33,827 bases of DNA from Opitutaceae bacterium (GCA_028280945.1 JANQKV010000032.1:1-33827), one strand, 5' to 3'; counted from the stretch's first letter, positions 15,601-23,208 are shown. Notes: generated by a model from the letters alone, not told the origin. Numbers and translations: made by a program.

Positions 15601-17175
15601 ACCCTCATTTCCCCGCCGCCGCACCACGACATCTACTCCATCGAAGACCTCGCGCAGTTGATCTTTGACCTCAAGGAAGTGAACCCCCGCGCCAAGGTGT
15701 GCGTGAAGCTGGTCGCTTCCTCGCGGGTCGGCACCGTCGCCGCCGGCGTGGCCAAGGCCTACGCCGACGTTGTACTGGTTTCCGGCCATGACGGTGGCAC
15801 CGGCGCTTCGCCGCTTGCTTCCATCAAGAACGCCGGCTCCGCGTGGGAAATCGGCGTCGCCGAAGCCCACCAGGTGCTCATGCAAAACGACCTGCGTGGT
15901 CGCATTGTGCTCCGCACGGACGGCGGCATGAAGACGGGCCGAGACATCGTGATCGCCGCGTTGCTCGGCGCCGAGGAATACAACTTTGGCACCGCCGCCC
16001 TCATCGCGGCGGGCTGCGCGATGTTCCGCGTGTGCCATCTGAACACCTGTCCGGTAGGCGTGGCCACCCAGCGCGAAGACCTGCGTGCCAAGTTCCGCGG
16101 TAAACCGGAGAACGTGATCAACTTCTTCAACGCGGTGGCCGAGGATGTGCGCCAATACCTCGCCAAGCTCGGCGCGCGTTCGATCAACGACATCATCGGC
16201 CGCGTTGACCTGCTTGAGCAGATCGATGATCCGGCCAACGAAAAGACCAAGTTGATCAACCTCTCCGGACTGCTCCACAACCCGGATCCGACCGGCAACA
16301 TGGACCGCTACCACACCCGCGAACGCAACGAACGCTTCGGGGCGGAAGGCTCGTTGGACGAAGCGATCCTGCAGGAAGCCCGCGACGTGATCCTCGGCAA
16401 GTCCGCCCGTCTCGTGGCCCGCTACAAGATCACCAATGTCAACCGTGACATCGGCACCCACCTCGCCGGCCAGATCGCCTACCAAAAGGGCAACGCCGGA
16501 CTGGAGCCGGGCACGATCGACCTGACCTTCACGGGATCGGCGGGGCAATCGTTTGGCACGTTCCTGGTCAAAGGCATTCGCCTGACTCTCAACGGCGAAG
16601 CCAACGACTATGTGGCGAAGGGCATGAACGGCGGCGAAATCATCATCCGCCCGAAGGCCTCCGAGACGTTCCGCTGGAACGAACAGTCCATCGTGGGCAA
16701 CACCTGTCTCTTCGGCGCGACCGGCGGCCACCTGTTTGCGGCGGGCCGGGCGGGCGAACGCTTTGGGGTGCGCAATTCCGGGGCGACCGCCGTGATCGAA
16801 GGCGTGGGCGACCACGGCTGCGAATACATGACCGGTGGTCTTATTGTGGTGCTCGGTCCAACCGGAGTGAACTTTGGCGCCGGCATGAGCGGCGGCCTTG
16901 CCTTTGTCTACGATGAGGCAGGCGACTTCGACGCCTGCATCAACCCGGCCATGATCGATGCCGAGCGGTTGAGCGACGATGAAGAGATCGCCAGCCTCGC
17001 GCAGCTCGTCAGCGTGCATGCGACCCTGACGGGTTCCCCCTTCGCGCAGGACCTGCTCAAGGACTGGGACAACACGGTGCGGAAGTTCTGGAAAGCCGTG
17101 CCGCACCCGCCGAACGCCGAGACGCCCAAGTCCGTCTTTCGTTTCGACGAAGAAAAAGCGCCGGCGCTGGTGTAA
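12601..17175 (+). CDS. gltB: Glutamate synthase, large (alpha) subunit
   Basis: 1524 residues, full length for the family. It transfers the amide of glutamine to 2-oxoglutarate. The start at 12601 (MVRPIPSPLYHPDQEHDACG) is chosen because it leaves an 18-residue propeptide before Cys19, the class II amidotransferase nucleophile in DACGVGF; the frame is open further upstream, but only through the terminator. The glutaminase domain runs to about residue 430, followed by the central linker domain, then the FMN synthase domain (GGKSNSGEGGEDPER, GAKPGEGGQLPGHK, SPPPHHDIYSIEDLAQLI, SGHDGGTGASP). The 3Fe-4S cysteines are Cys1139, Cys1145 and Cys1150 (CAMFRVCHLNTCPVG). The C-terminal beta-helix has Gly-rich repeats. 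No small subunit (gltD) lies next to it. A strong terminator follows. Confidence 0.97.
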   Translation: MVRPIPSPLYHPDQEHDACGVGFIARMNGERSYEVISRAVSALKALAHRGAIDADAVTGDGAGLLTQIPVELLRERLVERGKTLFKDSDLGVGMIFLPREEYAQAHCKKVVRDAIEAEGLAWLCWRDVPTNDSCLGRKAIETQPVIAQALIARPDGTDEDSISDDEFERKIFLAQKTIERTVAAEGIDGFYICSFSSRTIVYKGMLTPQQIRKYFTDLKSPKFTSAYAIFHQRYSTNTFPMWHLAHPFRMMAHNGEINTIRGNRNLMRARENSPNHGVWDDRYEDLKPLVQPHGSDSATFDNALQLLTLGGRNPVHGVMMMMPPAWETDASLSDETKAFFRYHATMMEPWDGPAAIAFTDGKIIGASLDRNGLRPARYKIYDDGYVIMASEAGLVFDFPGNVVEAGRLGPGRMLAIDLQEGRFYHDHEAKAAITHNPLFKEWCADHLVNLHETAGDAPADQAAPEDSTRQQIAFGYESDETEMVLQPLAAGKEPTGSMGEDTPLAVLSRRPRLLYTYFKQLFAQVTNPPIDSIREKTVMSLSMFLGGRLGLFEELPKTAGLVELKSPILFNHEVEAFNKIDFLEGRVARLSVLFDVAAGSRGVEPAVKELAARAVRAVAEDRAKILILSDRGVSESQAAIPMLLAVGAVHQELIRQGVRVRCDLVAETGEAREVHQIACLLGMGVNAVNPYLAFDVISQLALDGKAGEGITPDQARRNYETAIGAGLRKIMAKMGISTLFSYRGAQIFEALGVSHQVIEDCFYGVPSPIGGVGYKQIGQATLERHAKAFPALDAADPDNAGQASAPALAPEGYYKVNKRGEGEYHAWSPKLIASMNKFNRGGDFEAFQPWKQQADEHQPVALKDLLKIRFPEQGIDIEEVEGIEDIRRRFTTAGMSMGALSPEAHEALAIAMNRIGGKSNSGEGGEDPERYSVRDNGDNANSAIKQVASGRFGVTAEYLANAKEIEIKMAQGAKPGEGGQLPGHKVSPMIATLRFSVPGVTLISPPPHHDIYSIEDLAQLIFDLKEVNPRAKVCVKLVASSRVGTVAAGVAKAYADVVLVSGHDGGTGASPLASIKNAGSAWEIGVAEAHQVLMQNDLRGRIVLRTDGGMKTGRDIVIAALLGAEEYNFGTAALIAAGCAMFRVCHLNTCPVGVATQREDLRAKFRGKPENVINFFNAVAEDVRQYLAKLGARSINDIIGRVDLLEQIDDPANEKTKLINLSGLLHNPDPTGNMDRYHTRERNERFGAEGSLDEAILQEARDVILGKSARLVARYKITNVNRDIGTHLAGQIAYQKGNAGLEPGTIDLTFTGSAGQSFGTFLVKGIRLTLNGEANDYVAKGMNGGEIIIRPKASETFRWNEQSIVGNTCLFGATGGHLFAAGRAGERFGVRNSGATAVIEGVGDHGCEYMTGGLIVVLGPTGVNFGAGMSGGLAFVYDEAGDFDACINPAMIDAERLSDDEEIASLAQLVSVHATLTGSPFAQDLLKDWDNTVRKFWKAVPHPPNAETPKSVFRFDEEKAPALV

Positions 17176-17197
17176 GCCCCCGTCTCGTTCCTTTCCC

Positions 17198-17227
17198 AAG
17201 CGGCCCGATCCACGGGCCGCTTTTTTT
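17198..17227 (+). terminator. Rho-independent terminator after gltB
   Basis: GCGGCCCG (17200-17207) and CGGGCCGC (17213-17220) form a perfect stem around ATCCA, followed by seven T. Confidence 0.95.
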
Positions 17228-17277
17228 GTGAAGATTCAATAGCGGTTCAGCATTTGCCCCGTTTCGGGTGAAGCGTC

Positions 17278-18090
17278 ATGCAGCTTCGTTGTTTAGCGTT
17301 TCTGGCGTTCTTCCCGCTTTTGACCTCAGCCACCACGGAAGGCACCGGCATGGCACCCGAGAAACTGGAGAACGTGATCATCACCTTTTCCCAGATGGAT
17401 GGCAGCCTGCGGGGGACTGTTCAGAAGTCGTATATCCTGCGTCCTGATGGGGCGGTGGAAGGGCTGTGGTCGTCGGACAGTTGGTGGGGCGTGATCGAGC
17501 ACTATGGCCTCACCGCCAACGGCACCTTCAACTATCGTCGACTCGAAGAGCCCAACCATGCGGAGTTGGTATTGGCGCTCGAGGATGAGCCCGTCGCTCG
17601 CATTGAACTCGGTTTCAGTTCTCCCACCCGGGCTACGGTATTGCATGAAAACCGGTTTCGTGAAGTGCGGGTTCAGATTCGCGAAATGGTGGCATCGCGC
17701 TCGATTCATAACCTCTCAATCCGATGCTTTGTGCCCGCCGGTGAGTCGGCCCATGCGGGCATCGTTCTGGATGAATACAACACTTACTTGGTTCGGGTAG
17801 TGGGAACGACATTGGGTGAGTTTGGCGTGGAGAATCCGGTGTCGCGTCCGGTCTTGAAGATCAATCGATCCGGCCGTGAGGACAGCTACACCACGGCGGC
17901 AGGCTTTGCGGCTCCACCGGAGGTGGCGGCTCGAGCTGGGCGTGTGGTGGGTGCCTTTCCTCTGGGTGAGGATAGTGGTGATGTGGCGATGATTACCCCG
18001 CTGTCTTATGGAGTTTACACGTTTGAAGCGATCAACCCCACGGACCGGGACGGCGAGGTGCTGATCGAGCTGTATCCGTTGCCAATTTAA
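17278..18090 (+). CDS. Exported protein of unknown function
   Basis: 270 residues, no family recognised for the main body. Residues 1-18 are a signal peptide (CLAFLAFFPLLTSA). The body is beta-rich with Trp/Tyr-rich segments (LWSSDSWWGVIEHYGL). The last 60 residues (RVVGAFPLGEDSGDVAMITP...GVYTFEAINPTDRDGEVLIELY) resemble the beta-sandwich ending in a 'GxxLIELY' strand that recurs in large secreted Opitutae proteins. It stands alone between the gltB terminator and the DUF5069 gene. No catalytic motif was seen. Confidence 0.75.
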   Translation: MQLRCLAFLAFFPLLTSATTEGTGMAPEKLENVIITFSQMDGSLRGTVQKSYILRPDGAVEGLWSSDSWWGVIEHYGLTANGTFNYRRLEEPNHAELVLALEDEPVARIELGFSSPTRATVLHENRFREVRVQIREMVASRSIHNLSIRCFVPAGESAHAGIVLDEYNTYLVRVVGTTLGEFGVENPVSRPVLKINRSGREDSYTTAAGFAAPPEVAARAGRVVGAFPLGEDSGDVAMITPLSYGVYTFEAINPTDRDGEVLIELYPLPI

Positions 18091-18174
18091 AGATCGGAGG
18101 CTCCCATGAACCGACCTTACTCAAGTGGTTCGCTGGATTGACTTGCAGGCACAGTTCCGGGACCCCTTTGGGTC

Positions 18175-18639
18175 ATGGCCAAATCCAAACCGATTCCGGG
18201 GTCGACCGGAGAAGTGCTCACGTGTCTGCCGTCGCCGTATATTCCCCATCGGGCAACCGGGTTGCTTTATCTGCCGCGCATGATCGCCAAGTGCCGTTAT
18301 GTGCAGGAGCACGGTGAATTGCCGAAAAGCTATCGCAAAAACTACAAGCGCGGCTTCGACCGGTTTCTTTCCATGCATCTCGGCGTCGATCCTTCGCAGA
18401 TCGAGGAAGCCGTGCACACGTCGACCCATGACGAAGAACTGGACGTCAAGCTGTTGGCGCTCTTCCCCGACGATGTGCGCGCCGCCAAGTGGAATCGCGA
18501 GCTGGTGCAAAAGGGCATGACAACCGCCGGGCGCGAGTTTTTGGCTGAGGCCCTCGGCAACATGGGGTGCTCCGATCGGGTTGACGAAATCATCAGCGTG
18601 CCCGACCTCATCGATTTCGATGAAGGCCGGATCGACTAG
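18175..18639 (+). CDS. DUF5069 family protein
   Basis: 154 residues with the features of DUF5069: LPRMIAKCRYV near the N-terminus, LPKSYRKNYKRGFDRFLSMHLGV, and the helical region ending near EFLAEALGNMGC. The family is common in Verrucomicrobiota and Planctomycetota and has no established function. It is cytosolic, with no signal peptide. The ATG at 18175 follows an 85-base gap after the exported protein and may have its own promoter. It converges with the Asp-box gene 13 bases away. Confidence 0.82.
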   Translation: MAKSKPIPGSTGEVLTCLPSPYIPHRATGLLYLPRMIAKCRYVQEHGELPKSYRKNYKRGFDRFLSMHLGVDPSQIEEAVHTSTHDEELDVKLLALFPDDVRAAKWNRELVQKGMTTAGREFLAEALGNMGCSDRVDEIISVPDLIDFDEGRID

Positions 18640-18652
18640 AGGCGAGGTGGTG

Positions 18653-19660
18653 TTACCGCGCTGCCGGTTTTAAGGGCAAAAACCCGAGGTCGTTGGTCAG
18701 GGCGCCATCGAGGCCACCGTCCTGCCAGGTTGCGCCACTGTCATCGCTGAAGGCCACGCCTTCCTCAAAGCTGGCGGCCCAGAGCCGCCCGGTTTGATGC
18801 GGATCAAACGTGAGCGTCAGCACGTTGGGACTCGGCAAACCCTCGGCCCGCTGCGTCCAGCTTGCCCCGCCGTCCGTCGATACCCACACACCGATGGCCC
18901 AACCACCGATGGCGAGGCGGCCGGCATCGTGTGGATCGACGGCACAGGCATAAACGTTGGCCTCGGCTGCGGCGGGAGCGGTGGCGTTCCAGGTCTTCCC
19001 ATCGTCGGTGGACAGAAAAGCGCCGCGGCCTTCCGTGACGACCAACCAGGTGCCGGGGTCGCTTTCGCCTCGGCGGATGCGCAGGATGTTCACGTCAGGC
19101 ACGTCCGTAACTCGCTTCCACCGATCTCCCCAGCTTTCGGTAATAAACAAGCCGCTGGTGGTGCCGGCGAGCAGGCGGTTGGGCTGCTGCTGGTCGAGCA
19201 ACATGGTGCGGACAAAACGTTCGCCCAGACCGTTGTTCACGTGAGTCCAGGATTCGCCGCCGTTGAAGGAGCGAACGATGCCCCAGCCGCTTGCCGCATA
19301 GATGCGTTGCCCATTGGTCGGGTCGATTTGGACAACGGTGATATCGCTTTCGCGCCAGCCTGTGACCATGCGCCAGGTCGCGCCGCCATCGAGGCTGCGC
19401 ACAACGCCGTTGCCGCAGGCGAGGAAAACGCGGTCCGGGTTGGAGGGGTCGACGGCGGCGCTGTTGACCTGTTGAATCTTGGGGCCGTAGGGCACCCAAC
19501 CTTGGTCCGGGAGCCGCACGAATATCCCGGCATCGGTCGGGATCGAAGAGTTGCGTTGGGCCTTGGTGAACGCGGCGGCGGTGAACAGCACCGAAGCGGG
19601 CTCGGCCAGGGTGGTGGTCAGCGCCACCGTACAGGAAAGGAGAGCGATCAAGGATCTCAT
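18653..19660 (-). CDS. Exported Asp-box (BNR/VPS10-like) beta-propeller protein
   Basis: 335 residues from the ATG at 19660, chosen because it gives a signal peptide (LIALLSCTVALTTTLA) and overlaps the previous stop as ATGA. The body repeats Asp-box motifs, SxDxGxTW: SLDGGATWRMV, SFNGGESWTHV, STDDGKTWNAT, STDGGASWTQR and SDDSGATWQDG, with VDPxNPDRVFLA-type strands between them, as in sortilin/photosystem-assembly-like propellers and sialidase-type folds. No sialidase catalytic Arg triad is evident, so a binding or scaffold role is as likely as hydrolysis. It is coupled to the upstream possible glycan-active enzyme. Confidence 0.87.
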   Translation of the reverse strand: MRSLIALLSCTVALTTTLAEPASVLFTAAAFTKAQRNSSIPTDAGIFVRLPDQGWVPYGPKIQQVNSAAVDPSNPDRVFLACGNGVVRSLDGGATWRMVTGWRESDITVVQIDPTNGQRIYAASGWGIVRSFNGGESWTHVNNGLGERFVRTMLLDQQQPNRLLAGTTSGLFITESWGDRWKRVTDVPDVNILRIRRGESDPGTWLVVTEGRGAFLSTDDGKTWNATAPAAAEANVYACAVDPHDAGRLAIGGWAIGVWVSTDGGASWTQRAEGLPSPNVLTLTFDPHQTGRLWAASFEEGVAFSDDSGATWQDGGLDGALTNDLGFLPLKPAAR

Positions 19661-21579
19661 GGCTGAGTGGAGTCGACGGTTTCGGTGACAGTGGCGTGGC
19701 GGAAATCCAGGATGCGCGATTCCCCCCCGTGGCGCAGATGCAGCACGTTCTCGCCGCGTTTGGCGTTGAGGAACGGGCCTTCGTAGAAGGGCCAATTCTC
19801 ATAGTCGATGGGCTCACCATCGATCAGGGGAGTTTCGCCGTAAGTGCCCGACATGACCACTCCGTCCAGTGTGGTGAATTCAACCGATGCCTTGGGCGAG
19901 AGGGCAAAGCGCAGCGGCAATGCTTTGACCGCTTTCATGAACGCTTCGATGTCGGTGAAATCATCGACGGATGCGAACTGTGCAACATAGCCGTTCCGGG
20001 GTGACTCGCTGGCAAAAACCTGATGGCCCGTGCCCCATTCCTCGTGGCCGCTGCTGATCCAAGCGCCTGCCCCGCCTGCCAGCAGGCCGGTCCAATCGGT
20101 GGGGCGCCACTCGCCGGGGGCAAAGGGTCGATAGGCGATGTAAGTCTCGCCGCCTTGGGCGAACATCCAGCCGGACGGGTCTTCGACACGATGGGTCAGG
20201 TCGCGGGAGAAAAACGTGTTGAGGTGGGGGAAATGGGTGCCGGGTGGAATGTCGTATAGGCCGATAAGCGCCGACTTGTGTTGGAACACCTGTTCATGCG
20301 GCGATCCACTCATGAGTTTATCCGGCGAGTTGTAGTCGACCTTGGACCTGGCGATGAGATCGACCACCGTGTCCCAGTCCGCGCCAAAATACATGGTGCC
20401 TTCCCGGGCGGAATAGTAGGGGTGCAGGGCAAAAAACGTGCTCGCCACGCCCAGAGGTTTTTCTTCGTACCAGTTCAAGCTCCACGTTTGTTGTTGGATG
20501 GGTTGGAGCAGTCCGCCCTGGCTCGATCCGAGCATATAGTGCGGTGTCATGTAGCTGTATTTGTAGACCGGTTTCGTGCGATGACCGGCGAGTTCAAAGG
20601 ATTCGGGGCCGGCGTGGCGCATCCGCCAGCGCGTGCGTTTGAGTTCGCGGTGCACGTAGGATTCGGAGCGGTCGGTGGCGATTTTTTGCAGGATGGCCGG
20701 GGGTTGGTAGCCGGTCAGCGCCAACAACAGCGCGGATCCATTGAGGGCCATCTCGCCTTGCCCCCACAACAACCAGGCCAACGAGGTCGAGGCGGCGAGA
20801 GCGGGCTGGATGGTATGCTTGGGGTAGATGCGGCTGTGGGCTCCTCCGTAGACGCCACCGATGTTCTCGACGGCAAAGTCGGCGAAGTCGGCCTCAAGCT
20901 GCATCTCCGCCATTTTGCGGAGTTCGGGATCGCGACACCATGCGGTCAACAAGGCCAGGGCGGAAACGTAGGGGTCGATGTAGTTGGGCGAGTCGTATTC
21001 ACCACGACCATAGCCGGTGGTGATGCGAAACGTCTCCATGAGATACTCCTTCGCTTCGGCGCGATTTTCGGCGGAGGACTTGCCGTTATACCACTCGTCG
21101 CCCGGCAGGTCGGGCCAGTATTCCGCCGCGAGATAGATGCTGGCGTAATACATCAACCAGTGGTTCTCGGTGTCGCCCCGGTAAGGGAAGTAAGTCCGCC
21201 ATGCTTCCCGGATGACTGCGAGGTCCTCGTCGCTGAGGTTCTCTTTGCCTGCGTTCATGGTGAGCACCATGGGAAACATCCAGAACATGGCTCCGCGGGG
21301 ACTCTCGCAAAGTGCCCGCAGACGAACGCGAGCCCACTCCAGGTTGGTGCCTTGATTAAAATTCACCGCGACATCGTGCAGGCCACCGCGCTCAAGATCC
21401 GCGGGATCGATGCGGTTTATATAGGCATCGATGAGCGTGGCTCGGCGTTCTTGAAAACTTGTGTTCATTTCGGCCGCCGAGGGGAAGTGCGGAAGTTCGC
21501 CGGCCGCAGCCGCCGCAACCATGCCGACGCATGCCGCGCTCAACCAACCGATCAGAATTCTGGGACGGGGGATAGTCAT
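19657..21579 (-). CDS. Large exported protein, possible alpha/alpha-toroid glycan enzyme
   Basis: 640 residues. The signal peptide (ILIGWLSAACVGMVAAAAAG) is followed by a helical half to about residue 330 with many Trp/Tyr/His (ENHWLMYYASIYLAAEYW, YGRGEYDSPNYIDPYVSALALL, VYGGAHSRIY). A beta-rich C-terminal half contains WMFAQGGETYIAYRPF and ends with a small sandwich (LRHGGESRILDF). Helical toroid plus beta-sandwich is the layout of heparinase/chondroitin lyase-like enzymes, and ENHW, GEYDSPNY and GAHSR look like conserved substrate-cleft motifs. I cannot name the family or substrate. The stop overlaps the Asp-box gene start, so the pair acts as one operon, probably in the periplasm or at the surface. 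Confidence 0.78.
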   Translation of the reverse strand: MTIPRPRILIGWLSAACVGMVAAAAAGELPHFPSAAEMNTSFQERRATLIDAYINRIDPADLERGGLHDVAVNFNQGTNLEWARVRLRALCESPRGAMFWMFPMVLTMNAGKENLSDEDLAVIREAWRTYFPYRGDTENHWLMYYASIYLAAEYWPDLPGDEWYNGKSSAENRAEAKEYLMETFRITTGYGRGEYDSPNYIDPYVSALALLTAWCRDPELRKMAEMQLEADFADFAVENIGGVYGGAHSRIYPKHTIQPALAASTSLAWLLWGQGEMALNGSALLLALTGYQPPAILQKIATDRSESYVHRELKRTRWRMRHAGPESFELAGHRTKPVYKYSYMTPHYMLGSSQGGLLQPIQQQTWSLNWYEEKPLGVASTFFALHPYYSAREGTMYFGADWDTVVDLIARSKVDYNSPDKLMSGSPHEQVFQHKSALIGLYDIPPGTHFPHLNTFFSRDLTHRVEDPSGWMFAQGGETYIAYRPFAPGEWRPTDWTGLLAGGAGAWISSGHEEWGTGHQVFASESPRNGYVAQFASVDDFTDIEAFMKAVKALPLRFALSPKASVEFTTLDGVVMSGTYGETPLIDGEPIDYENWPFYEGPFLNAKRGENVLHLRHGGESRILDFRHATVTETVDSTQP

Positions 21580-21667
21580 GCCGCGCTCAACCTGAGCGAC
21601 TTCGCGCGTAAAGAAAGTGAAAGTGGCATGAAAATTAAATCAGACCCCTCACGCCGTGCGCGCGGCG

Positions 21668-21707
21668 GCCCGCGCGGACGGACTTGCCAAATGCGCGGCG
21701 GGCTTTT
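21668..21707 (+). terminator. Terminator-like hairpin just before a start codon
   Basis: GCCCGCGCG (21668-21676) pairs with CGCGGCGGGC (21694-21703) with one bulge, followed by TTTT. It ends 13 bases before the ATG at 21721, so it could be an attenuator-like leader structure rather than a true terminator. Confidence 0.3.
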
Positions 21708-21720
21708 GCGTTGGCCGATC

Positions 21721-22068
21721 ATGCAAAAAGGACAGCGCGTGGTGTGCATCAACGATACCTTCTCCGACGTGATTCGTTCGATCTACCAACAACTCCCGAC
21801 CAAGGATGAAACCTACACCATCCGGGATGTCTTTTTGGGTCGCGAGAAAGTCGTGAAGTCAGGTGACTCCGCGACGGTGGGGTTGTTGCTGGAGGAGCTG
21901 CATAATCCGAGTGACCCGTTTCATGCCGATGCCCAGGAGTTGGGATTTTCCTCGGAGCGCTTTGCGCCGTTGGAAGAACTACCGGATGAAGAGGCTTACG
22001 CCGAAGAGGAGCGGGAGCTTGAACTCGTGGGGCCAGGGCCGGAGCCGTTGAAGTGGGACGTGAAGTAG
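21721..22068 (+). CDS. Small conserved hypothetical protein
   Basis: 115 residues starting MQKGQRVVCINDTFSDVI. This opening, with VVCINDxF followed by LPxKxxxYTIRDVF, is a pattern I recall from small conserved proteins in Verrucomicrobiota and phages, function unknown; it suggests an SH3-like or beta-barrel fold. The C-terminal 45 residues are acidic (EELPDEEAYAEEERELEL). The frame is open far upstream, but that part is antisense to the 640-residue gene. An ATG at 21628 is also possible but adds a basic, low-complexity leader. No neighbours share its direction closely. Confidence 0.7.
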   Translation: MQKGQRVVCINDTFSDVIRSIYQQLPTKDETYTIRDVFLGREKVVKSGDSATVGLLLEELHNPSDPFHADAQELGFSSERFAPLEELPDEEAYAEEERELELVGPGPEPLKWDVK

Positions 22069-22229
22069 CGGCGCATCGTGTTGGTGCCCGCTGGCGGTTT
22101 GTTCACGGTAGGGGGTCAGTCCGGTTGCGAGCGGAGCGATACCCGAGGAGTGAAGCAACGAAGCCCAAGTGAAATGACGATGTCATCTACGCTTGGTGCA
22201 CGGTGCCGATCCCATCTCTTCAAAAAAAA
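22069..22229. other. Gap with no gene
   Basis: No gene, tRNA or clear repeat was recognised between the small conserved gene and the terminator of the histone-like gene. Confidence 0.35.
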
Positions 22230-22253
22230 GCAGCCGTCCCGAAGGACGGCTGC
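22222..22253 (-). terminator. Strong terminator of the histone H1-like gene
   Basis: On the minus strand GCAGCCGTCC-TTCG-GGACGGCTGC, a ten-base perfect stem with a stable TTCG tetraloop, followed by eight T (22229 down to 22222). Confidence 0.95.
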
Positions 22254-22279
22254 CGAATAGGTTTTTGGTGAAGTCTAGC

Positions 22280-22501
22280 TTACTTCTTCTTGGCGGGGGC
22301 CTTCTTGGCCGGCGCCTTCTTGGCTACCTTTTTAGCAGCCTTCTTAGCAGGGGCCTTCTTCTTGGCCGGTGCTTTCTTGGCTACCTTCTTGGCGGGGGCC
22401 TTCTTCTTGGCCGGTGCCTTTTTGGCTACCTTCTTGGCCACCTTTTTAGCGGGGGCCTTTTTCTTAGCAGCTTTCTTCACCGTCTTTTTGGCTTTTGCCA
22501 T
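22280..22501 (-). CDS. Histone H1-like alanine/lysine/proline-rich DNA-binding protein
   Basis: 73 residues, almost wholly Lys, Ala, Pro and Val: MAKAKKTVKKAAKKKAPAKK and further KKAPAKK/KKVAKK repeats. This is the composition of histone H1-tail-like proteins such as chlamydial Hc1/Hc2-type or Bordetella BpH1-like nucleoid proteins, which bind DNA through charge. The start is supported by AAGGAG a few bases before the ATG at 22501. Repeats are imperfect at the DNA level and may vary in number between strains. A very strong terminator follows. It is probably highly expressed and monocistronic; regulation of chromatin compaction is inferred. Confidence 0.9.
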   Translation of the reverse strand: MAKAKKTVKKAAKKKAPAKKVAKKVAKKAPAKKKAPAKKVAKKAPAKKKAPAKKAAKKVAKKAPAKKAPAKKK

Positions 22502-22721
22502 AGCAGTCTCCTTTTTGGGGATCGTTGTGTTGGTTCTGATCTTTTGTCCGTTTGGTGTTTTTTTCCGCGCGGACACTTGGCGCACCATGCACCGCGTGGC
22601 CTGAGCTTCATTCTCTTATTCGCAATTGCAAGTGTCCAGTGCGCATCAATTGCAGTTTTCTCCAGGGGGCAAAAACGCGCCAAAAATCAGTGTAATCAAA
22701 ATATGAATACGTTGAATTTGC

Positions 22722-22737
22722 AGCAAGATATCTTGCT
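22722..22737. promoter_or_regulatory. Perfect 16-base palindrome in divergent promoter region
   Basis: AGCAAGATATCTTGCT is fully self-complementary. It sits 30 bases before the ATG at 22768 in the 266-base AT-rich gap separating that gene from the histone-like gene, a fitting position for a dimeric regulator. Confidence 0.5.
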
Positions 22738-22767
22738 CCGGCGAAGGAAGTATTCATCACCAGTATC

Positions 22768-23196
22768 ATGACCCTGGAAGACGCCCGCCATGCCATCGCC
22801 ACGTGTACCCAACGAATGAATACAAAAAGTGGGGAGGTGGTTTTTGATGAATGGGCGGTGGTCACCTTGTCTTCGCAGGGAGTGAAGCTGGCGGCCTACG
22901 ACGGACCGCGCGTGGAGCAGTTTCGCCAGCGCTTCAAAGCCGACATCCGGCCATTGCAGGCGGAGTTGGAGGGGCGTCGCCTGGAAGTTGGTGATTTTGG
23001 TTTTGCCCCCTTCGCCGCCGGCACGGCCTACGACGCCTGCGTGCGCATCGGCCCGCGCGCCTACCTTTGGTGGAACAACACCGATGCTTCCATGACCGAC
23101 ATCCGCGAAACCGGGGCGTGGCTGCCGGCGCAAAAGGCCTTCATGGATCTTTGCGAGACCTTCCGCCGCGATCCCGTCGCGGTCGAAAACTCCTGA
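22768..23196 (+). CDS. Conserved hypothetical protein
   Basis: 142 residues, cytosolic, no family recognised. It begins MTLEDARHAIATCTQRMNTK and contains VVFDEWAVVTLSSQGVKLAAYDGPR, FRQRFKADIRPLQAELEGRR, FAAGTAYDACVRIGPRAYLWWNNT and a C-terminal helix KAFMDLCETFRRDP. The alternation looks like a profilin- or roadblock-like alpha/beta fold, but this is only an impression. It is divergent from the histone-like gene, and its stop is enclosed in a palindrome shared with the convergent exchanger gene. Confidence 0.75.
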   Translation: MTLEDARHAIATCTQRMNTKSGEVVFDEWAVVTLSSQGVKLAAYDGPRVEQFRQRFKADIRPLQAELEGRRLEVGDFGFAPFAAGTAYDACVRIGPRAYLWWNNTDASMTDIRETGAWLPAQKAFMDLCETFRRDPVAVENS

Positions 23197-23208
23197 TCCG
23201 GGATCAGG
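23192..23208. terminator. Palindrome spanning two convergent stop codons
   Basis: CCTGATCC-G-GGATCAGG contains the TGA of the plus gene and the TGA of the minus gene. It may act as a two-way transcription end, but no T-run follows on either strand. Confidence 0.4.

Noticed and set aside
14860-17199. Long open frame of about 779 codons antisense to gltB
   Set aside because: It is a high-GC shadow of the glutamate synthase codons; the translation has no family features, and gltB is certain.
20278-21720. Long plus-strand open frame antisense to the 640-residue exported protein
   Set aside because: Only its last 115 codons (from 21721) look like a real protein; the rest mirrors the opposite gene, which has a signal peptide and a coupled partner.
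22100-22200. Possible tRNA or small RNA in the gap after the 115-residue gene
   Set aside because: No cloverleaf, T-loop sequence or promoter could be recognised.
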